From: Elmis aenea
Lineage: Eukaryota; Arthropoda; Insecta; Coleoptera; Elmidae
Direction: 5' to 3'
Length of the DNA stretch: 64,000 nucleotides
Assembly: GCA_947652605.1 (NCBI GenBank)
Contig: OX393578.1
Coordinates: 2,790,001 to 2,854,000 of the forward strand
The notes beneath the pieces were generated by a model. That model ran no database searches. It saw only the letters and a list, made by a program, of their open reading frames with translations, and was not told where the DNA came from. Made by a program: the position numbers and the translations under genes. Below, piece after piece: positions 25,634 through 37,440 of this stretch. Position 1 is the stretch's first letter. Each line of letters begins with the position of its first letter.

Positions 25634-25924
25634 CTACGATCTTACTTCAAGAGCTCGCCGACTTTTCCTCATCTGTTGAAGACAGTATTGCGTGTCCTCG
25701 TATTCGTCATCATTATCGTCATCTTCGTACATATTTAGTGCACATGTTCCACTCTAATAACATTTTTATACTTATCGAATTACAACCCAAAAATACTTAT
25801 ATACCTTTGTCCCACTGTTAGCCGGGCAATCAGTAAACGTAAACCTATTTTCATTCTGAGAATAGTTGCCATCGCCATCGTTAGTTTCAATGGGAAAACA
25901 AAGAGAGCAAAGATTTGCGATCAT
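25634..25924 (-). CDS. Unrecognised small protein, two exons
   Basis: Exons 25924-25805 and 25753-25634 join, with GT-AG ends and a 51-bp intron, to 79 aa beginning at an in-frame ATG. The N-terminus (MIANLCSLCF) is hydrophobic and could act as a signal sequence, though it is short. The middle has four spaced cysteines and a segment TFTDCPANSG. The C-terminus is acidic (YEDDDNDDEYED) and then basic. I do not recognise the family. It may instead be the 3' part of the neighbouring minus-strand gene (26053-26496), whose stop codon would then be an artefact of a missed splice. Treat it as a candidate. Confidence 0.35.
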
Positions 25925-26052
25925 AGCAAAGGGATACGTTAAAAAAAATACTACGTTCAAGCAAAATTCAGTTTGCCTTAAAAAAAAAAAAGAAACGTAA
26001 ATATATTTGCGAACACCGATAGGACACGAAGGAATAATTTTCTAAAAAGCTG

Positions 26053-26496
26053 TTAATACTTGGATAGTGCTCGAACTGAACCTTTCCCCTGACAGCCGCA
26101 CTGACCATACTGTGCATCCATCTGACCCAAATTGTATTCTTGATAAGAGTCGAGGGCAGATGGTAATTCCACCAGGGCACCCAGCCCCCACATGCCAACC
26201 GCCGGACTACAGCACAAACCCACAAGACCTTTTATAAGCCCTAGTGAAAAAGAAAACTGCAACACTAAAAGCTTCTTCGCGTAATCTATTAATTACGTAC
26301 CAAGCAGGACCAATACCGTTATCACTGTAAATACTCCACCCAAACCGATCATCCAACAATTACATGTATGTCTGACTCCGTTGTGAGGGTCGCTATTATT
26401 ATCTTTGTGACAAGACCGACCTGTTCGGTGGCTACAGAGACCCGGTAAGCAACAAGCATAATATAAACATGTAACAAAAGAATTAAAATAACTCAT
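26053..26496 (-). CDS. Unrecognised Cys-rich membrane protein, two exons
   Basis: Exons 26496-26301 and 26240-26053 join in frame across a 60-bp GT-AG intron to 127 aa from an ATG. The N-terminal ~47 residues carry seven cysteines (motifs YACCLPGLCSH, HTCNCW). A long hydrophobic stretch, MIGLGGVFTVITVLVLLG continuing into LIKGLVGLCC, looks like one long or two closely spaced membrane segments. The tail is polar. There is no homology I can name. It lies downstream of POLA2 on the same strand and could be joined to the 25634-25924 exons. Good splice signals and a kept frame are the main reasons to list it. Confidence 0.4.
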
Positions 26497-26672
26497 GAAA
26501 AATTAAAATAAAATATCTGGTTGACAAATAATGACAAAAAGTGTCACATTTTTGTCTATTTCAAAAAAAAAAACAATGCCTTTTGATTCTCAATTTCGAA
26601 TTTGTTATAATTATGCAACCACCGCAACTAGAACGAACCACGGTAATCTAACTACAAGGGTCCTACACTAGA

Positions 26673-26871
26673 GTCTTTCAAGATAAACTGAACCGCGAAA
26701 TGCGCAAAGAGAGGGGATGGCGGTTGAAATGTTAGACCATTCTAAAAACGTTATATTATTGTACGTTATAACTCCGTTGTTGATATAGACTATGTTTTTA
26801 GGTGGCGCAGTAATTAACGCGTTAAGACAAGTTTTTGTTTCTGAGTTACAGTTCAGTTTATCTTGAAAGAC
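26673..26871. repeat. 199-bp hairpin with 21-bp perfect arms
   Basis: GTTCAGTTTATCTTGAAAGA plus a C at 26851-26871 is the exact inverse of 26673-26693, leaving a 157-bp loop. The minus strand across it is open for about 75 codons, ending at 26668, but encodes nothing recognisable. The absence of a clear target duplication leaves its nature open: a small MITE, or a chance of structure in the region just past the POLA2 poly(A) signal. Confidence 0.6.
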
Positions 26872-26919
26872 CTCTATTAGGTTTTTCCACAAAGCCGATT
26901 TTGTGCACTTAAATAAAAA

Positions 26920-26925
26920 TTTATT
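26920..26925 (-). terminator. POLA2 poly(A) signal (AATAAA on minus strand)
   Basis: AATAAA lies 41 bp beyond the POLA2 stop codon on the minus strand, the first such signal after the coding region. Its use is inferred. Confidence 0.5.
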
Positions 26926-26965
26926 ATTCTTAACAATCTATGACAAACAGTTCACAAAATAAATA

Positions 26966-29900
26966 TCAAATTCGAATAATGTTACAAGCGATACTCTTAA
27001 CAAGCCCTGCGTCAGTCGGCCTGACCTCGAAACACACAAACGTTCCCGCCACGTACCCCTTTGTCAGATGTTCCGAATTAACGACAAGAGATCCATTAAC
27101 CTCCTGCACATTCAAACACACGATTAAAAAAATTCAAAACTGAAAATTGGGACTTACCTTTATAAAATAACGAAGCCTCGAGGGAAGAATTAAAATATTC
27201 GGCGTCACTTCCAGCATCGCGTATCGTTCCAACAGCTCGTGATCCACGCTCATCTCCTTGTTCGGGGGGTACAGCGGATAGAAGCTCTGCTGGGCGAGGA
27301 TATTAGAAGCAAGACGGCTCATCCGATCGGTAGTTTGCGAACCACCGCACAGTTCCTCCTTGCCCAAATGGAATAGGACGTCCGCCGATGTCATTCCAAT
27401 GACTAGACCATCGACATCAAGAACGGAAGGGTCTGGCATGAGGTGAAGATTCGGGTACTTGTGTCTCGTTACGTACGGAGGAGTCGGATACACCATATGA
27501 TGATGGGCATCTTTCTGCGACGCAATTAACACAACTTGTGTGTCAGACCTGCACAAAAAAAAACATAACAACTCGCTAACAAATAACAACAAAAGATAAT
27601 TACAATTTAAGAGGCGTCATGATGCTTTCGATCAGACTCTCGAAAAGCGACTCGAAAGTCTCGGACATTGTACAATCGACAACATTTTCGTGCTCCGCAT
27701 CAACGAAAGGACCTATCAGTATTAAAACGTGAGGCCTATTATTGACGACGTATGTAATAAGATCTTTGAGTGGTTGATACGAGAGATCGTTCTTGAGTGT
27801 AAACGGTCCAGCTGCCAACACTAATTGCAATGGATCTAGAACAAAACATTATCATTAATTACCGACTTTGGGGTTTTCAAAGATAATAATTTTAAGTTTT
27901 TAGATATTATGGAGATTGTATCGTTTGATAATTTTTCCTGGGATAGTTATCCGCGCTGAGAAACGTCAAACTTGTGGGGAAAATCAAAAATATTTATTTT
28001 TAAAAACCAATCAACATAAGAATTCAAAAATAAAACTAATTGCTCCTAGAAACATAATAAATATTCATAAAAAACTTTTTGTGAGAACCCAGACGACACA
28101 ATGCTTCGAATGAGTGATTTTTTAACTAATCGGCCAAAACAAGTCAATAGGATCGAGTTTAACAGTTTCATGTTTAAGTACCAGTGCTAAGGGCCTTTCC
28201 TACAATACTACTGGTGAATATGAATTACCATACTTTAATAACGGCTGTGGCGAACTGTCTCCCGCTGTGGGACAGAAGCCATGACAAATTTCGTGATCAA
28301 GACTATAAGGCCATAATATGGAACCAAATAGGGCAACAACTTAATTCAAACGGTAAGTTCTTCATATTTACAAACATGGGTGTCACGTAAACAAGCGTTT
28401 TTTTATACAGGCCCTGTTTGCAAAGAGACATTTAAAGCCCTTAGAGAAAAATACATACGCGAACGTGAAAAATTAACACACTTCGGAGACCGGTACAAAA
28501 AATGGGAGCTACTAGACTCTCTGCAGTTTCTCGATCCCCATATTATAACTCGCAAACCGCCGTACATGTCTAGTCCACGAACTAACGAAATGATACATGT
28601 AAAACAAGACCCCTCAGAACCAGAACACGAGGAGCTCGACGACTTGGCCAACAGCGAGAGCAGCGTTCATTTTCCACCGGAGGGATACACCTCGGCTAGC
28701 AATTTCGCTAAAGAACTTATAAGATTAGTGCGTACATCAAGAGCTATATGGGACAGACACAACAAAGATTACCACGACAAAACAGTGAAAGATCAGTTCT
28801 GGAGCAGCATAAGTCGTACCTTGAATGTCGACGGTAAATTTTTGCCAATTTATTTCAGACTGGCGTACAATATGATCATTTCTTTTTCAGTTAACGTATG
28901 CATGCTGCGCTGGAAAGCCCTACGAGAAAAGTACATCCGGCAAAAGCAGAAGTTAACCGATGGCGAAGCCAAGTGGGAACTACTAAGCGATTTGTCATTC
29001 CTAGACAACGTGATACAATATAGAAAAAAACATTGGCAGATCGAAGAATCGAGCAACATGTTCGCCATAAGCGATAACAGTTTTTTATATTCACAGGCCA
29101 ATTCTGACTGTGAGATCATCGACGACAAAACCAACGACAGTATTCCTAACCAACCGAGCAGTTCGACCAACAATTATCACAGGACGTACGACTACAGCGT
29201 GTTCCCGGATCGTCGACACGCCCTGAGCAACCCGAAGACTAGCATGGCGGACAGCACGCACGACAACGCGTGCCAACTGGGAAGGAAACGGACGGCTAGC
29301 ACAGAGAGTCAGCTGTGTTTCAAAAAAGACAAGCCCGACGGGCAAGATCGAACGCCCGAGCAAATATTCGGTGAGTTCGTTGCGGCCATGTTGGCTTCGA
29401 AACCGGAAAAAGACAGGAATCTCGCCATGATGGAGATAATGACGGTACTTGCCAGGCCGAATATGACAAATTTATAGCGCAAATTCAGTTTATTTCCCTT
29501 ATTAAACTTGTTTTAAAGTGTATTTAGTCAGTGGCGTAACAAAAAAGTAACTTCGGCCCTGATGCAAAATAATTAAAAGGCCCCTGGGAGATAAATTAAA
29601 AAAATTTGTTAACATATTTTACCCCCCTTTAATATTTTGACAATTATCCGTTAATACGGTTTAAAATTTTCGTAAGCAAAGGATTTTTTGAGCCCCCCTG
29701 TCCAGTGTATTTACGCCACTGCTAGTAGCAGCAATACTACTTTTTAACCCCCCCCCCCCGAGTTTTTCTACTCCCAACATTTTGATGATAGTCGAGACAA
29801 AATGGACTGACGGTATAAGCACTAATTATTTATTTTTCTACTAAAGTATTTGTCGCCCTATTACAGGTGTTAAATAAGAATGAAAAAGTGTCGCTTTAAA

Positions 29901-32900
29901 ATTAAAATGGAAAGATATTTCTGTTGTGTTGAATGTGTGTCAAAAAGCTGTTTACGATTATTAGTTTTATTTGTACGCTCCCACCTTTTAACTAATATAC
30001 ATGTGTGTAAAAAATTGTGTGATTCATTATTTAATATATTATTTCGCACGGTGGCTCCCTCCCACGTTCTATTATAAAACTAAACGAAACAAAATGTGTT
30101 GACCCTGGAAATACAAAAAACAAAAGCAAAACTGACCTTTAAACTTCACTGGTTGTTTTGGCAGCTCCAGCGTGGCATCCGTGTACATCTTATGGACCAC
30201 CAAGGTACTTCCGTTGATGTTGGATCCTGTTAAAGCCACCGTTTGCCCACGAAATATAGCGTAACTCGGTAACTTGTCGAGATTGAGAGAAACCGTGTTA
30301 CCATGCGCTACTTCCCTGCTTCCTTCTAGCATCACGGAAGACGCATTAAGCTTGCCTCCCGACTCGCTTTTAATACGGCCGTAAGTTGTTAAGGTTCCCT
30401 GGAATCGTTCGAATTAATTACTTACGAGACAGAAAACAGGTCGACTTAAAAACACGAATGAAGTGTACGGCAGCCAATTTAAAATAACAGTAAATAACTT
30501 ACGGATCCTCTCGAGAAGTTGTCGGGTGGGTCGAGCTTGTTCTTTTCTTTCAAGGCGTTCCCAAGCCACTGCACTGTGTTATTTAAAGCGGACGCTTTTC
30601 CACCCATTATCTCGTACATGTAGCGAGCGTCGGCAGTGAGCCAGTGATCTTTTTCGCCCCATAATTTTATCGATGCATCGTAATTCGGGAATCGTGTAGT
30701 TCGTTTGAAGGTGGAGCTGGGCCCATAAGACAATAAAACATTGCCAGAGTCTGTTCTTTGTGAATAATCGACTATTGGTGACCCCCTACAAAAACAAAAC
30801 AAATCTGTTAGCTGTTTTTTCGTGGACGGTGGTGCTCTTGTAATAGTGGCATAATTATGGTTTATATGTAAGCAACGAATGGTCTGAATTCTTTCTTTGA
30901 TTAAAATGAATTGATAAGTATAACTTACACTGAAATGTTTGAAGCCAACGATGGGCTACTGCTGACCACCACTGGTTGAAATTTTTTGGAAATGGTGGGC
31001 ACATCCGGGCTGTGAAAACGTTTTTGACTCTGGTTGCTCTTCTGAAAATTAAGTTTGACCATTGAAATCTTTGATAACCACGAATTTTAAAATGATTCAG
31101 AACGAATGTATAAAAACTGTTTTGAAAATCAGCTTATTTTGATTTAAAAATGACATTGCTTCTTGCCATTAAAGCATTAGTTAAATAAATTTTTTGTATA
31201 GTGATTTTGCGCAACAAAGAAAATTTTATTGAATACCTCGCAGTAAAGAAAATTGCAATTAAATTAATTAAATATTTGTAAATGCAATTTCACAATCGAT
31301 TTTAAAACCCTGGCATAATTTTACACCTTCACTACACAATAAGTAGATTTTGTTAATTTAATAGTTTGTTCCTAATATAGCAAAAATAGATTTTAATTTT
31401 TTTTTTGTGGACGGTGATTTATAATATAGGACAAATATTATTTACGATAGTTAATGTATTACAACCACGAAGGGGGTTCCCTCTGGGTAAGCCCTCGATA
31501 AAAAAACTTAAAAATAAAATGAAACGAACTCAAAAATATGGGTAGTCGTATAACATTTTAATATAAAGTATTATTTTACAATAACGCAAGACCAATGTAA
31601 TAAAATCGGATAACATTAAAAGATTGATATGTTAACTCAGACGGCAAATAAAACAAAACTTTAAAACCCAATGCAAACAGACACATGAAGGCAAACAAAA
31701 CACTCCAAGCATACAATGTTTAAAAGATGATAAATAAAAAACAAATAATAGTAAAACAAAATTTATTATGTTTATTCGTTCAAACATTTTTCTTTTCATA
31801 CAATAAAAACAAAGGAAAATAAAAATAACATTTCTTATAACGATGCGGTAAAGCTTAGCCTCCATAGACGAGTATGGATCTAGTCACGAGATAAATTACG
31901 TGCACTAGACCAACACCCGTCCACAGAGGGCTAGCTACGTGGTAAGCCAAGGGGGTGGATGCTACGCCGTGCAAGCTGCAAAACCCTACACACGATCGGT
32001 CGATTCATTCCGAAGACATTTCTTAATGAGTGTGGATCTAGTCACATACCTAAAAATGCGATACTAAACCCAAACCCATTGAGAACCGTCCTCATATTCC
32101 TTCATAACTACGAGAGGTATTTACATGTACATTGTAATAAAAATAATTAGACTAGATGGCAATGCAAACAATAGACTGTAATTAACAATTGAATATATGT
32201 AAAACGATTAACCTTTGATGAGAATTATAATTAATTACGACAATGTTTAACCTACTAAACAAGAGCACAAGCAAAATGCTGACGGAGAAAATCAAACAAA
32301 TTCTCAGCAAAGGTTGTTTACGCTTCCAAGCTACGCGTTAAACGGTTAAAAAATACACAAAACAAAATCAAAAGTCTTCTTATGCATAACTAATCGATGC
32401 AACAGGTTGTTGTTTCGTAAATATTGCATTTTCGCACTTCCATGTTCGATTCATAAAACACAAACAACTTTACACACAAAGCCCAAGCGTCTTTTGCATT
32501 TCTTAACAAATGGCTGCCGATGCCGAAGAATAACTTAAAGTAGCCTTGAAAAGTTCTGAGAAAGCACGTCAGAAAGTTTGGTCTTTGCGCAACGCAACAA
32601 TCACGGTAACGCGATCCTAGCTACATCTCCTTCTACACAACTGTTAAAAATATATTCGGAATACAAACACGTACCACTTTTATCGAATCGTATTGTTACT
32701 TCAGTGATTCAACTCTGCAACCTGACAACGTAGGGATAAGCAGAAGCACTGACCAGCGCAGCACAAAGTATTAAAGCCCGACTATACAATAAAGAACAAT
32801 ATACTATACAACGGGTTCATTTTAACTTGTTATGTAAGCAAATACTCCTCGTGGGCTGATACAAAACAAAATCGACGTTTTTTTTAGTAAGCATTAAAAA

Positions 32901-33737
32901 AATAAACTAACAAAATCTGCTTCTGCAGTCGTTAAAATAGCGCTGGGGCATCAAATACAATCAAATGTTAAATAATCACAAATTTCAAACCTCTCCATTT
33001 TCATGCACACCAACTTTGTTATTCGCAAAGCTAATAAGCAATTTCTCACAAAGTAATAGATAAAACTATGCCAGCAAAAAAGTCGACACAATTAACTAGA
33101 AAATGAAACAAAACCCCACAGTAATTAGCAAACCATTGATAATTACAAAATAAAATTAATGAAGGTTGATAATAGGATAACGCTACAAGAGTAAACAATT
33201 TTAAAAGATGTAAAACTAAACCAAAACAGATTTTAAAAAACTTACTTTTGGTGTATCAAAGTCGTACATACTAGCAACTTTATCCATCTCACTATATTTG
33301 CGTTAAGAAAAATTAATTTTCAACAGGAATCAAAAAAGTTACAAGATAAAATTAGGATAGTAATTAAGGATACACATCACATTCATCTGCGTTGTTAAAT
33401 GAAGAAGTACTTGGTAACACATTAAACGAAGTACTCGCTAATGATCTTTTCGAAGTGTTTTGATTACCAATTTTAATAAACTCTTTACGTTCCATAGCAT
33501 TAAGTGCATCTATTGTAGGTGGGGCCCCATTTAAATGGCTAGCTGTATATGCAGACCATTGGTCCACCAAATCTTCAGCACTAACATCGTAAGTTTTACA
33601 CAAAGATTCACCTAAATCAAACCTAACATTAGTTTGAATTTTAATAGTTCACGCGACTTACATTTTTTAAGTATTTCACTCGTTACAGTACAACCTAAAA
33701 ACTGGAAGCAACTTTCCAGTTCTTGTATGATATCCAT
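26966..33737 (-). CDS. POLA2: DNA polymerase alpha subunit B
   Basis: The regulatory B subunit of the polymerase alpha-primase complex, which starts DNA synthesis at nuclear replication origins. Exons on the minus strand are 33737-33662, 33611-33374, 33291-33246, 31041-30929, 30785-30503, 30398-30137, 27835-27604, 27548-27158 and 27103-26966, giving 592 aa in frame (human 598). Exons 1-2 give the N-terminal helical domain. A Ser/Pro-rich linker follows, then the OB-fold region (YAIFRGQTVALTGSN). The inactive calcineurin-like phosphoesterase domain has VLAAGPFTL, VLILIGPFVDAEHENV, VYPTPPY, IGMTSADVLFHLG, FYPLYPP and PSRLRYFIK. The least certain junction is exon 2 to exon 3, where the donor (GTATCC) is weak, but frame and length fit. 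The intron 27836-30136 carries a complete gene on the other strand. Confidence 0.95.
28220..29477 (+). CDS. Double MADF-domain, BESS-motif protein nested in a POLA2 intron
   Basis: Probable DNA-binding transcriptional regulator of the Adf-1 type. Exons 28220-28352, 28411-28833 and 28891-29477 give 380 aa from the first in-frame ATG after a stop at 28175. Two MADF domains are each split by an intron at the same place. First: LITAVANCLPLWDRSHDKFR with FKALREKYIRERE and WELLDSLQFL. Second: LIRLVRTSRAIWDRHNKDYH with WKALREKYIRQKQ and WELLSDLSFL. The shared intron position and wording show that one domain arose by duplication of the other. The C-terminal 40 residues (IFGEFVAAML, then LAMMEIMTVL) form a BESS-like protein-interaction motif. 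The family is expanded in insects, so no orthologue name is offered. The gene lies wholly within the 2.3-kb POLA2 intron, antisense to it. Confidence 0.88.
29529..29721. mobile_element. Short inverted-repeat element, hAT-like (193 bp)
   Basis: CAGTGGCGTAAC at the left and its near-inverse TTTACGCCACTG at the right bound a stretch with no coding sense. The ends resemble those of non-autonomous hAT elements, but the 8-bp flanks do not match well, so the class is uncertain. It lies just past the end of the nested MADF gene, still inside the POLA2 intron. A run of at least ten C follows at about 29750. Confidence 0.5.
31042..33245. other. POLA2 intron, no recognised gene
   Basis: This 2.2-kb intron separates the short third exon of POLA2 from its fourth. 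It is AT-rich with a moderately GC-rich patch at about 31860-32110, in which GGATCTAGTCAC occurs at both ~31877 and ~32034. I see no protein, RNA gene or clear transposon ends. Confidence 0.4.
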
Positions 33738-33926
33738 ATTGTATTTTCTTTACTACATTACACAAATTAACAAAGTTAAAAACGCGGGAAACTGAATAAC
33801 CTCACAGTTTGACGTTAGTGTTCAAAATTTATGACGAATGACAGTACCATGTATCCATACACGCATATATCTATACATACAATGACAACCATAAAGTACT
33901 GTAACCTATAAAATGCACGGTATGCA
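33738..33926. promoter_or_regulatory. Compact bidirectional promoter, POLA2 and TRNT1
   Basis: Only 189 bp lie between the POLA2 start codon (minus) and the TRNT1 start codon (plus), so both transcripts must start within it or overlap. A short upstream reading frame for TRNT1 begins inside it at 33913. No TATA box is evident. Confidence 0.6.
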
Positions 33927-33954
33927 ATGTTTTTACAAATTAGTAAATTACTGA
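33913..33954 (+). promoter_or_regulatory. Upstream reading frame overlapping the TRNT1 start
   Basis: An ATG at 33913 opens a 13-codon frame that ends with TGA at 33952-33954, past the TRNT1 ATG at 33927 and in another frame. If the transcript starts upstream of 33913, ribosomes using this ATG would miss the mitochondrial start codon and could favour the downstream ATG in exon 2. Whether it is in the mRNA is unknown. Confidence 0.4.
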
Positions 33955-35599
33955 ACACAAACATTTGTCGTTCGTTGAAAAAATTTAAAAGTAAGTACCA
34001 AGCAGGTTCAATAATTATTAACGTTATTATAATCTTTAGCTTGCAGGAATAAGTTACATTCGAAAACTTGATATAAACAACATGACTTTACCAAAACACA
34101 GGGAAAATCCGGTCATTATGAAGCTCGACACTCCAGAATTCAAGTCTTTATTTACTGAAGAATTAGTTTCATTGCTGTCTTTGTTTAAAGAATATGGGTA
34201 CGAGTTACGAATGGCCGGAGGACCAGTCAGGTTTGTAACTGTCGCTTTCAAACGCACTATTTTTTATTGATGCGCATTGTAGGGATTTGTTGATGGGAAA
34301 AAGACCCAAAGACTTGGATTTTGCTACAAACGCGACTCCGGAACAAATGAAAAAAATGTTTATCGATGAAAAAATTCGTATGATCAACACAAAAGGCGAA
34401 ACGCATGGAACTATAACGGCACGGATTAACAACAAAGAAAATTTCGAAATTACCACGTTACGCATAGATGTCGTGACCGACGGTCGTCATGCTGAAGTAC
34501 AATTTACTACCGATTGGTTATTAGACGCAAACAGACGTGATCTCACTATTAATTCCATGTTTTTAGGTATTTCTAATAAAAAGCGATTATTTCAGTCTAA
34601 ACTACAAAATGTTCATATTTTCAGATATGGACGGGTCGGTTTATGATTATTTCTATGGTCACGAAGATCTAAAAAAATGTCGAGTGGCTTTTGTAGGAGA
34701 CGCAACAACAAGAATACAAGAAGATTATCTAAGAATACTTCGTTATTTTAGGTAATACTTTCATAATGTTACTTAACTACTTATGGTAATTTTGGGTTTT
34801 CAGATTTTATGGTCGCATTGCCCGAGAAAAAAATTTACATGAACCAGACGTCTTAGATGCTATTAGTAAAAATGTTAACGGTCTAGAACGCATATCAGGA
34901 GAAAGAATTTGGACCGAACTAAAACAAATTTTAGAAGGGAATTATGCAGGAGAGCTGATGTTAGCTATTCTGGATGTGGGTGCAGGCCCTTATATAGGTA
35001 ATTCGGCATTAATTTTAGTTAACAAATACCAATCAAATGCGTCTAATCAAACTTATTAAAATTTGTAATTCCTAGGTTTGCCGAAAAATGCCAACACTTC
35101 AGAATTGCAAATCGTATGGGAAAGAAGTCAACATCTAAAACTTCACGGTATAACACTTCTTTCAAGCTTACTCAACAATCCCGACGACGTCTTAGCTCTT
35201 CACAATCGTTTAAAACTATCCGCATTTGAAAGAGATCTAGCATTTTTTGTAGTTGAGCACAGAAAACCAAAACTGAACGTCAAGCCCTTATTACCGTACC
35301 AACAATTGGTAATAAAAAATAAAAGCAAGCAATCAGACACATTGCAGTGGATAGTTGAAGTTTTAAAGTATAATAATTCGCCATACATGGAGGAATTTAA
35401 AAACTGGACAGTTCCAAAATTTCCAGTCAGTGGACACACGTTGAAAGATCATGGTGTAGAAGGGGGCCGTATGCTAGGAGACGTACTTAATGAACTTAAG
35501 AGCTATTGGGCAGATAATGATTTTAAATTAGATGAAGAACAGATCTTAAAACAGGTGCCACATGTACTAAGCGCTATAAAAGAACGACGTAAAAAATAA
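33927..35599 (+). CDS. TRNT1: CCA-adding tRNA nucleotidyltransferase
   Basis: Adds CCA to the 3' end of tRNAs in mitochondria and in the nucleus/cytosol. Exons 33927-33990, 34047-34230, 34283-34566, 34625-34751, 34804-34997 and 35076-35599 give 458 aa in one frame. Exon 1 and the start of exon 2 encode a basic presequence ([19 protein letters not shown]). A second ATG at 34082 begins [10 protein letters not shown] just before the catalytic core and could give the non-mitochondrial form. Class II nucleotidyltransferase motifs are present: AGGPVRDLL (split by intron 2), metal-binding DLD in KDLDFAT, RRD in [23 protein letters not shown], and [11 protein letters not shown]. The C-terminal body/tail matches the family (FPVSGH). 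Length is close to the human enzyme (about 434 aa). No defect is seen. Confidence 0.96.
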
Positions 35600-35936
35600 A
35601 CTGTAGAAAATGAATTTGTAAATTTTTTCAACCCTTAAACTCTGTAATGAATGATTTGAAACCCTTTGAATAATAAAAAAATTACTATAAAGACAATACT
35701 TTTAAAATTAGTTTGGCACGAGTTAAAAATGTTTCAGCTTGAAAAACAACTTGCACGCCACTGGTTTATGTGATACGAATTTTATGGATAATAATTTTTA
35801 TGGAAGTTGCATTGACGTTTGTTAACAAGTCTACAACGCTTTGACATTACCACGTTATTGTTGTTTGTTTACCTACTAAATATTCTTAATAAGTGGTTTT
35901 TAGGAAGAAATTAGTTTATACGTTTTTTTTACAAAA

Positions 35937-37244
35937 ATGGCACACTACAAAGGTGCAGCTAGTGAAGCTGGACGAGCCATGCAACTGATGAAGAAACGAG
36001 AACAGCAATTGCAGGACATGGAGATCCGAAAGAAGAGAATCGAAGAGGACCTTAAAATAAACAACATTGAAAATAAATTTGCTACACATTACGATGCTGT
36101 AGAACAACAATTAAAGGTACCGTAGCGAAAATATTAAGGGTTGCGGTGATAATACCAATTCACTTTTCAGAGCTCAACGATCGGTCTCGTCACCTTAGAC
36201 GAAATGAAAGCTAAACAAGAAAACATTGTTAAAGAACGGGAGAAAAAGATGGCACAAAAGCAAGCCGAGAAAGAACGAGAACGACAGAAACAATTAGAAG
36301 CCAAGCAGGCCGAAAAAAATAAGCAAAAGAGGCAGGTACAATTATTGCACCAACACACATTTATAGCTCTTTAAATTAGTTTCGTTTAGATTCAAGCACT
36401 TTCTTTCAACGTGGAAGAAGATAATGAAGATGACGATGACACTGACGAATCAGACGACGAAGAACATAAAGAGAAAATCCCGTGGAAGAGACAGAGCGAA
36501 GAGGACCCTACAACAAGCGTTTCAAAAAAGATCAGGAAAGACCCCAATGTGGACACGAGTTTCCTACCGGACCGCGAACGCGAGGAAGAAGAAAATAGAC
36601 TCCGCGAACAATTACGGCAGGAGTGGGTCGAACAGCAACAACAACTTAAGGAAGAGGAGATCGATATAACTTTTAGTTACTGGGACGGTTCGGGGCACAG
36701 ACGCACAGTACGCATGAAAAAAGGTGACGTATAGCAAAGCCGATTTTTTTGCAAGATTGTAATCGATTCTGTTAAACAGGCAATTCCGTGTACCAGTTCC
36801 TCCAGCGAGTTTTGGAAGTTTTAAGGCGAGAATTCTCCGAATTAAAAACGGTCATGGCCGACCAGCTTATGTACGTTAAAGAAGATTTAATTTTACCGCA
36901 TCATTATACGTTTTACGACTTCATCGTTACAAAAGTAAGTACTTGCAGAAGTTGCGAATAATCACTGTACAACAAACTTGTGGCATTTTAAAATTAAAAT
37001 AAATACCTTTTTACAGGCTCGAGGAAAAAGTGGACCCCTCTTTCAGTTCGATGTACACGACGATATCCGAATTATAAGCGACGCATCCGTAGAGAAGGAA
37101 GATTCCCACGCAGGCAAAGTCTTGATGCGTAGTTGGTACGAGCGAAACAAGCACATTTTTCCAGCCAGCCGTTGGGAGCCATACGATCCCACTAAAACAT
37201 ACGAAAAATACACTGTATCAGATAAAAATAAAAAGAGTTCATGA
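35937..37244 (+). CDS. FAM50A: FAM50/XAP5 family nuclear protein
   Basis: A conserved nuclear protein associated with the spliceosome in vertebrates. Exons 35937-36116, 36171-36335, 36390-36723, 36780-36934 and 37017-37244 give 353 aa (human FAM50A about 339). It starts with the family N-terminus [21 protein letters not shown] Lys/Glu-rich helical region to about 115 follows, then an acidic stretch (~124-140, rich in Asp/Glu) with a nearby basic PWKRQ. The XAP5 domain runs from about 205 to the end ([70 protein letters not shown]). Insects usually have one FAM50 gene, so the A label is by convention. It is head-to-tail with TRNT1 and convergent with MRPL9. Confidence 0.96.
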
Positions 37245-37368
37245 TCTTAAATGTTGTGTATTAACAATAACTTTCTAGTGTACGATTTTAAAGTCATTCG
37301 ATACCCTTAGCAATAGAATTTTGTAATTTACATACGTTATTATTGTAGAACGTTTTTCAATTGTCACA

Positions 37369-37402
37369 AATAAAATTGTTTTATTTACTCATTTTTTTAT
37401 TT
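37369..37402. terminator. Interdigitated poly(A) signals of FAM50 and MRPL9
   Basis: The plus-strand AATAAA at 37369-37374 serves FAM50. Minus-strand AATAAA copies at 37402-37397 and 37385-37380 serve MRPL9. With cleavage 10-30 bp past each signal, the two 3' ends would overlap or abut. Use of these signals is inferred from position. Confidence 0.5.
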
Positions 37403-37440
37403 AACATAACCGTTTACAATTATTGTCTAACAAATACGAC

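Noticed and set aside
29478..30130. Additional 3' exons of the nested MADF gene
   Set aside because: The BESS motif is at the C-terminus as expected and a stop follows it. The downstream sequence is a short inverted-repeat element and AT-rich DNA.
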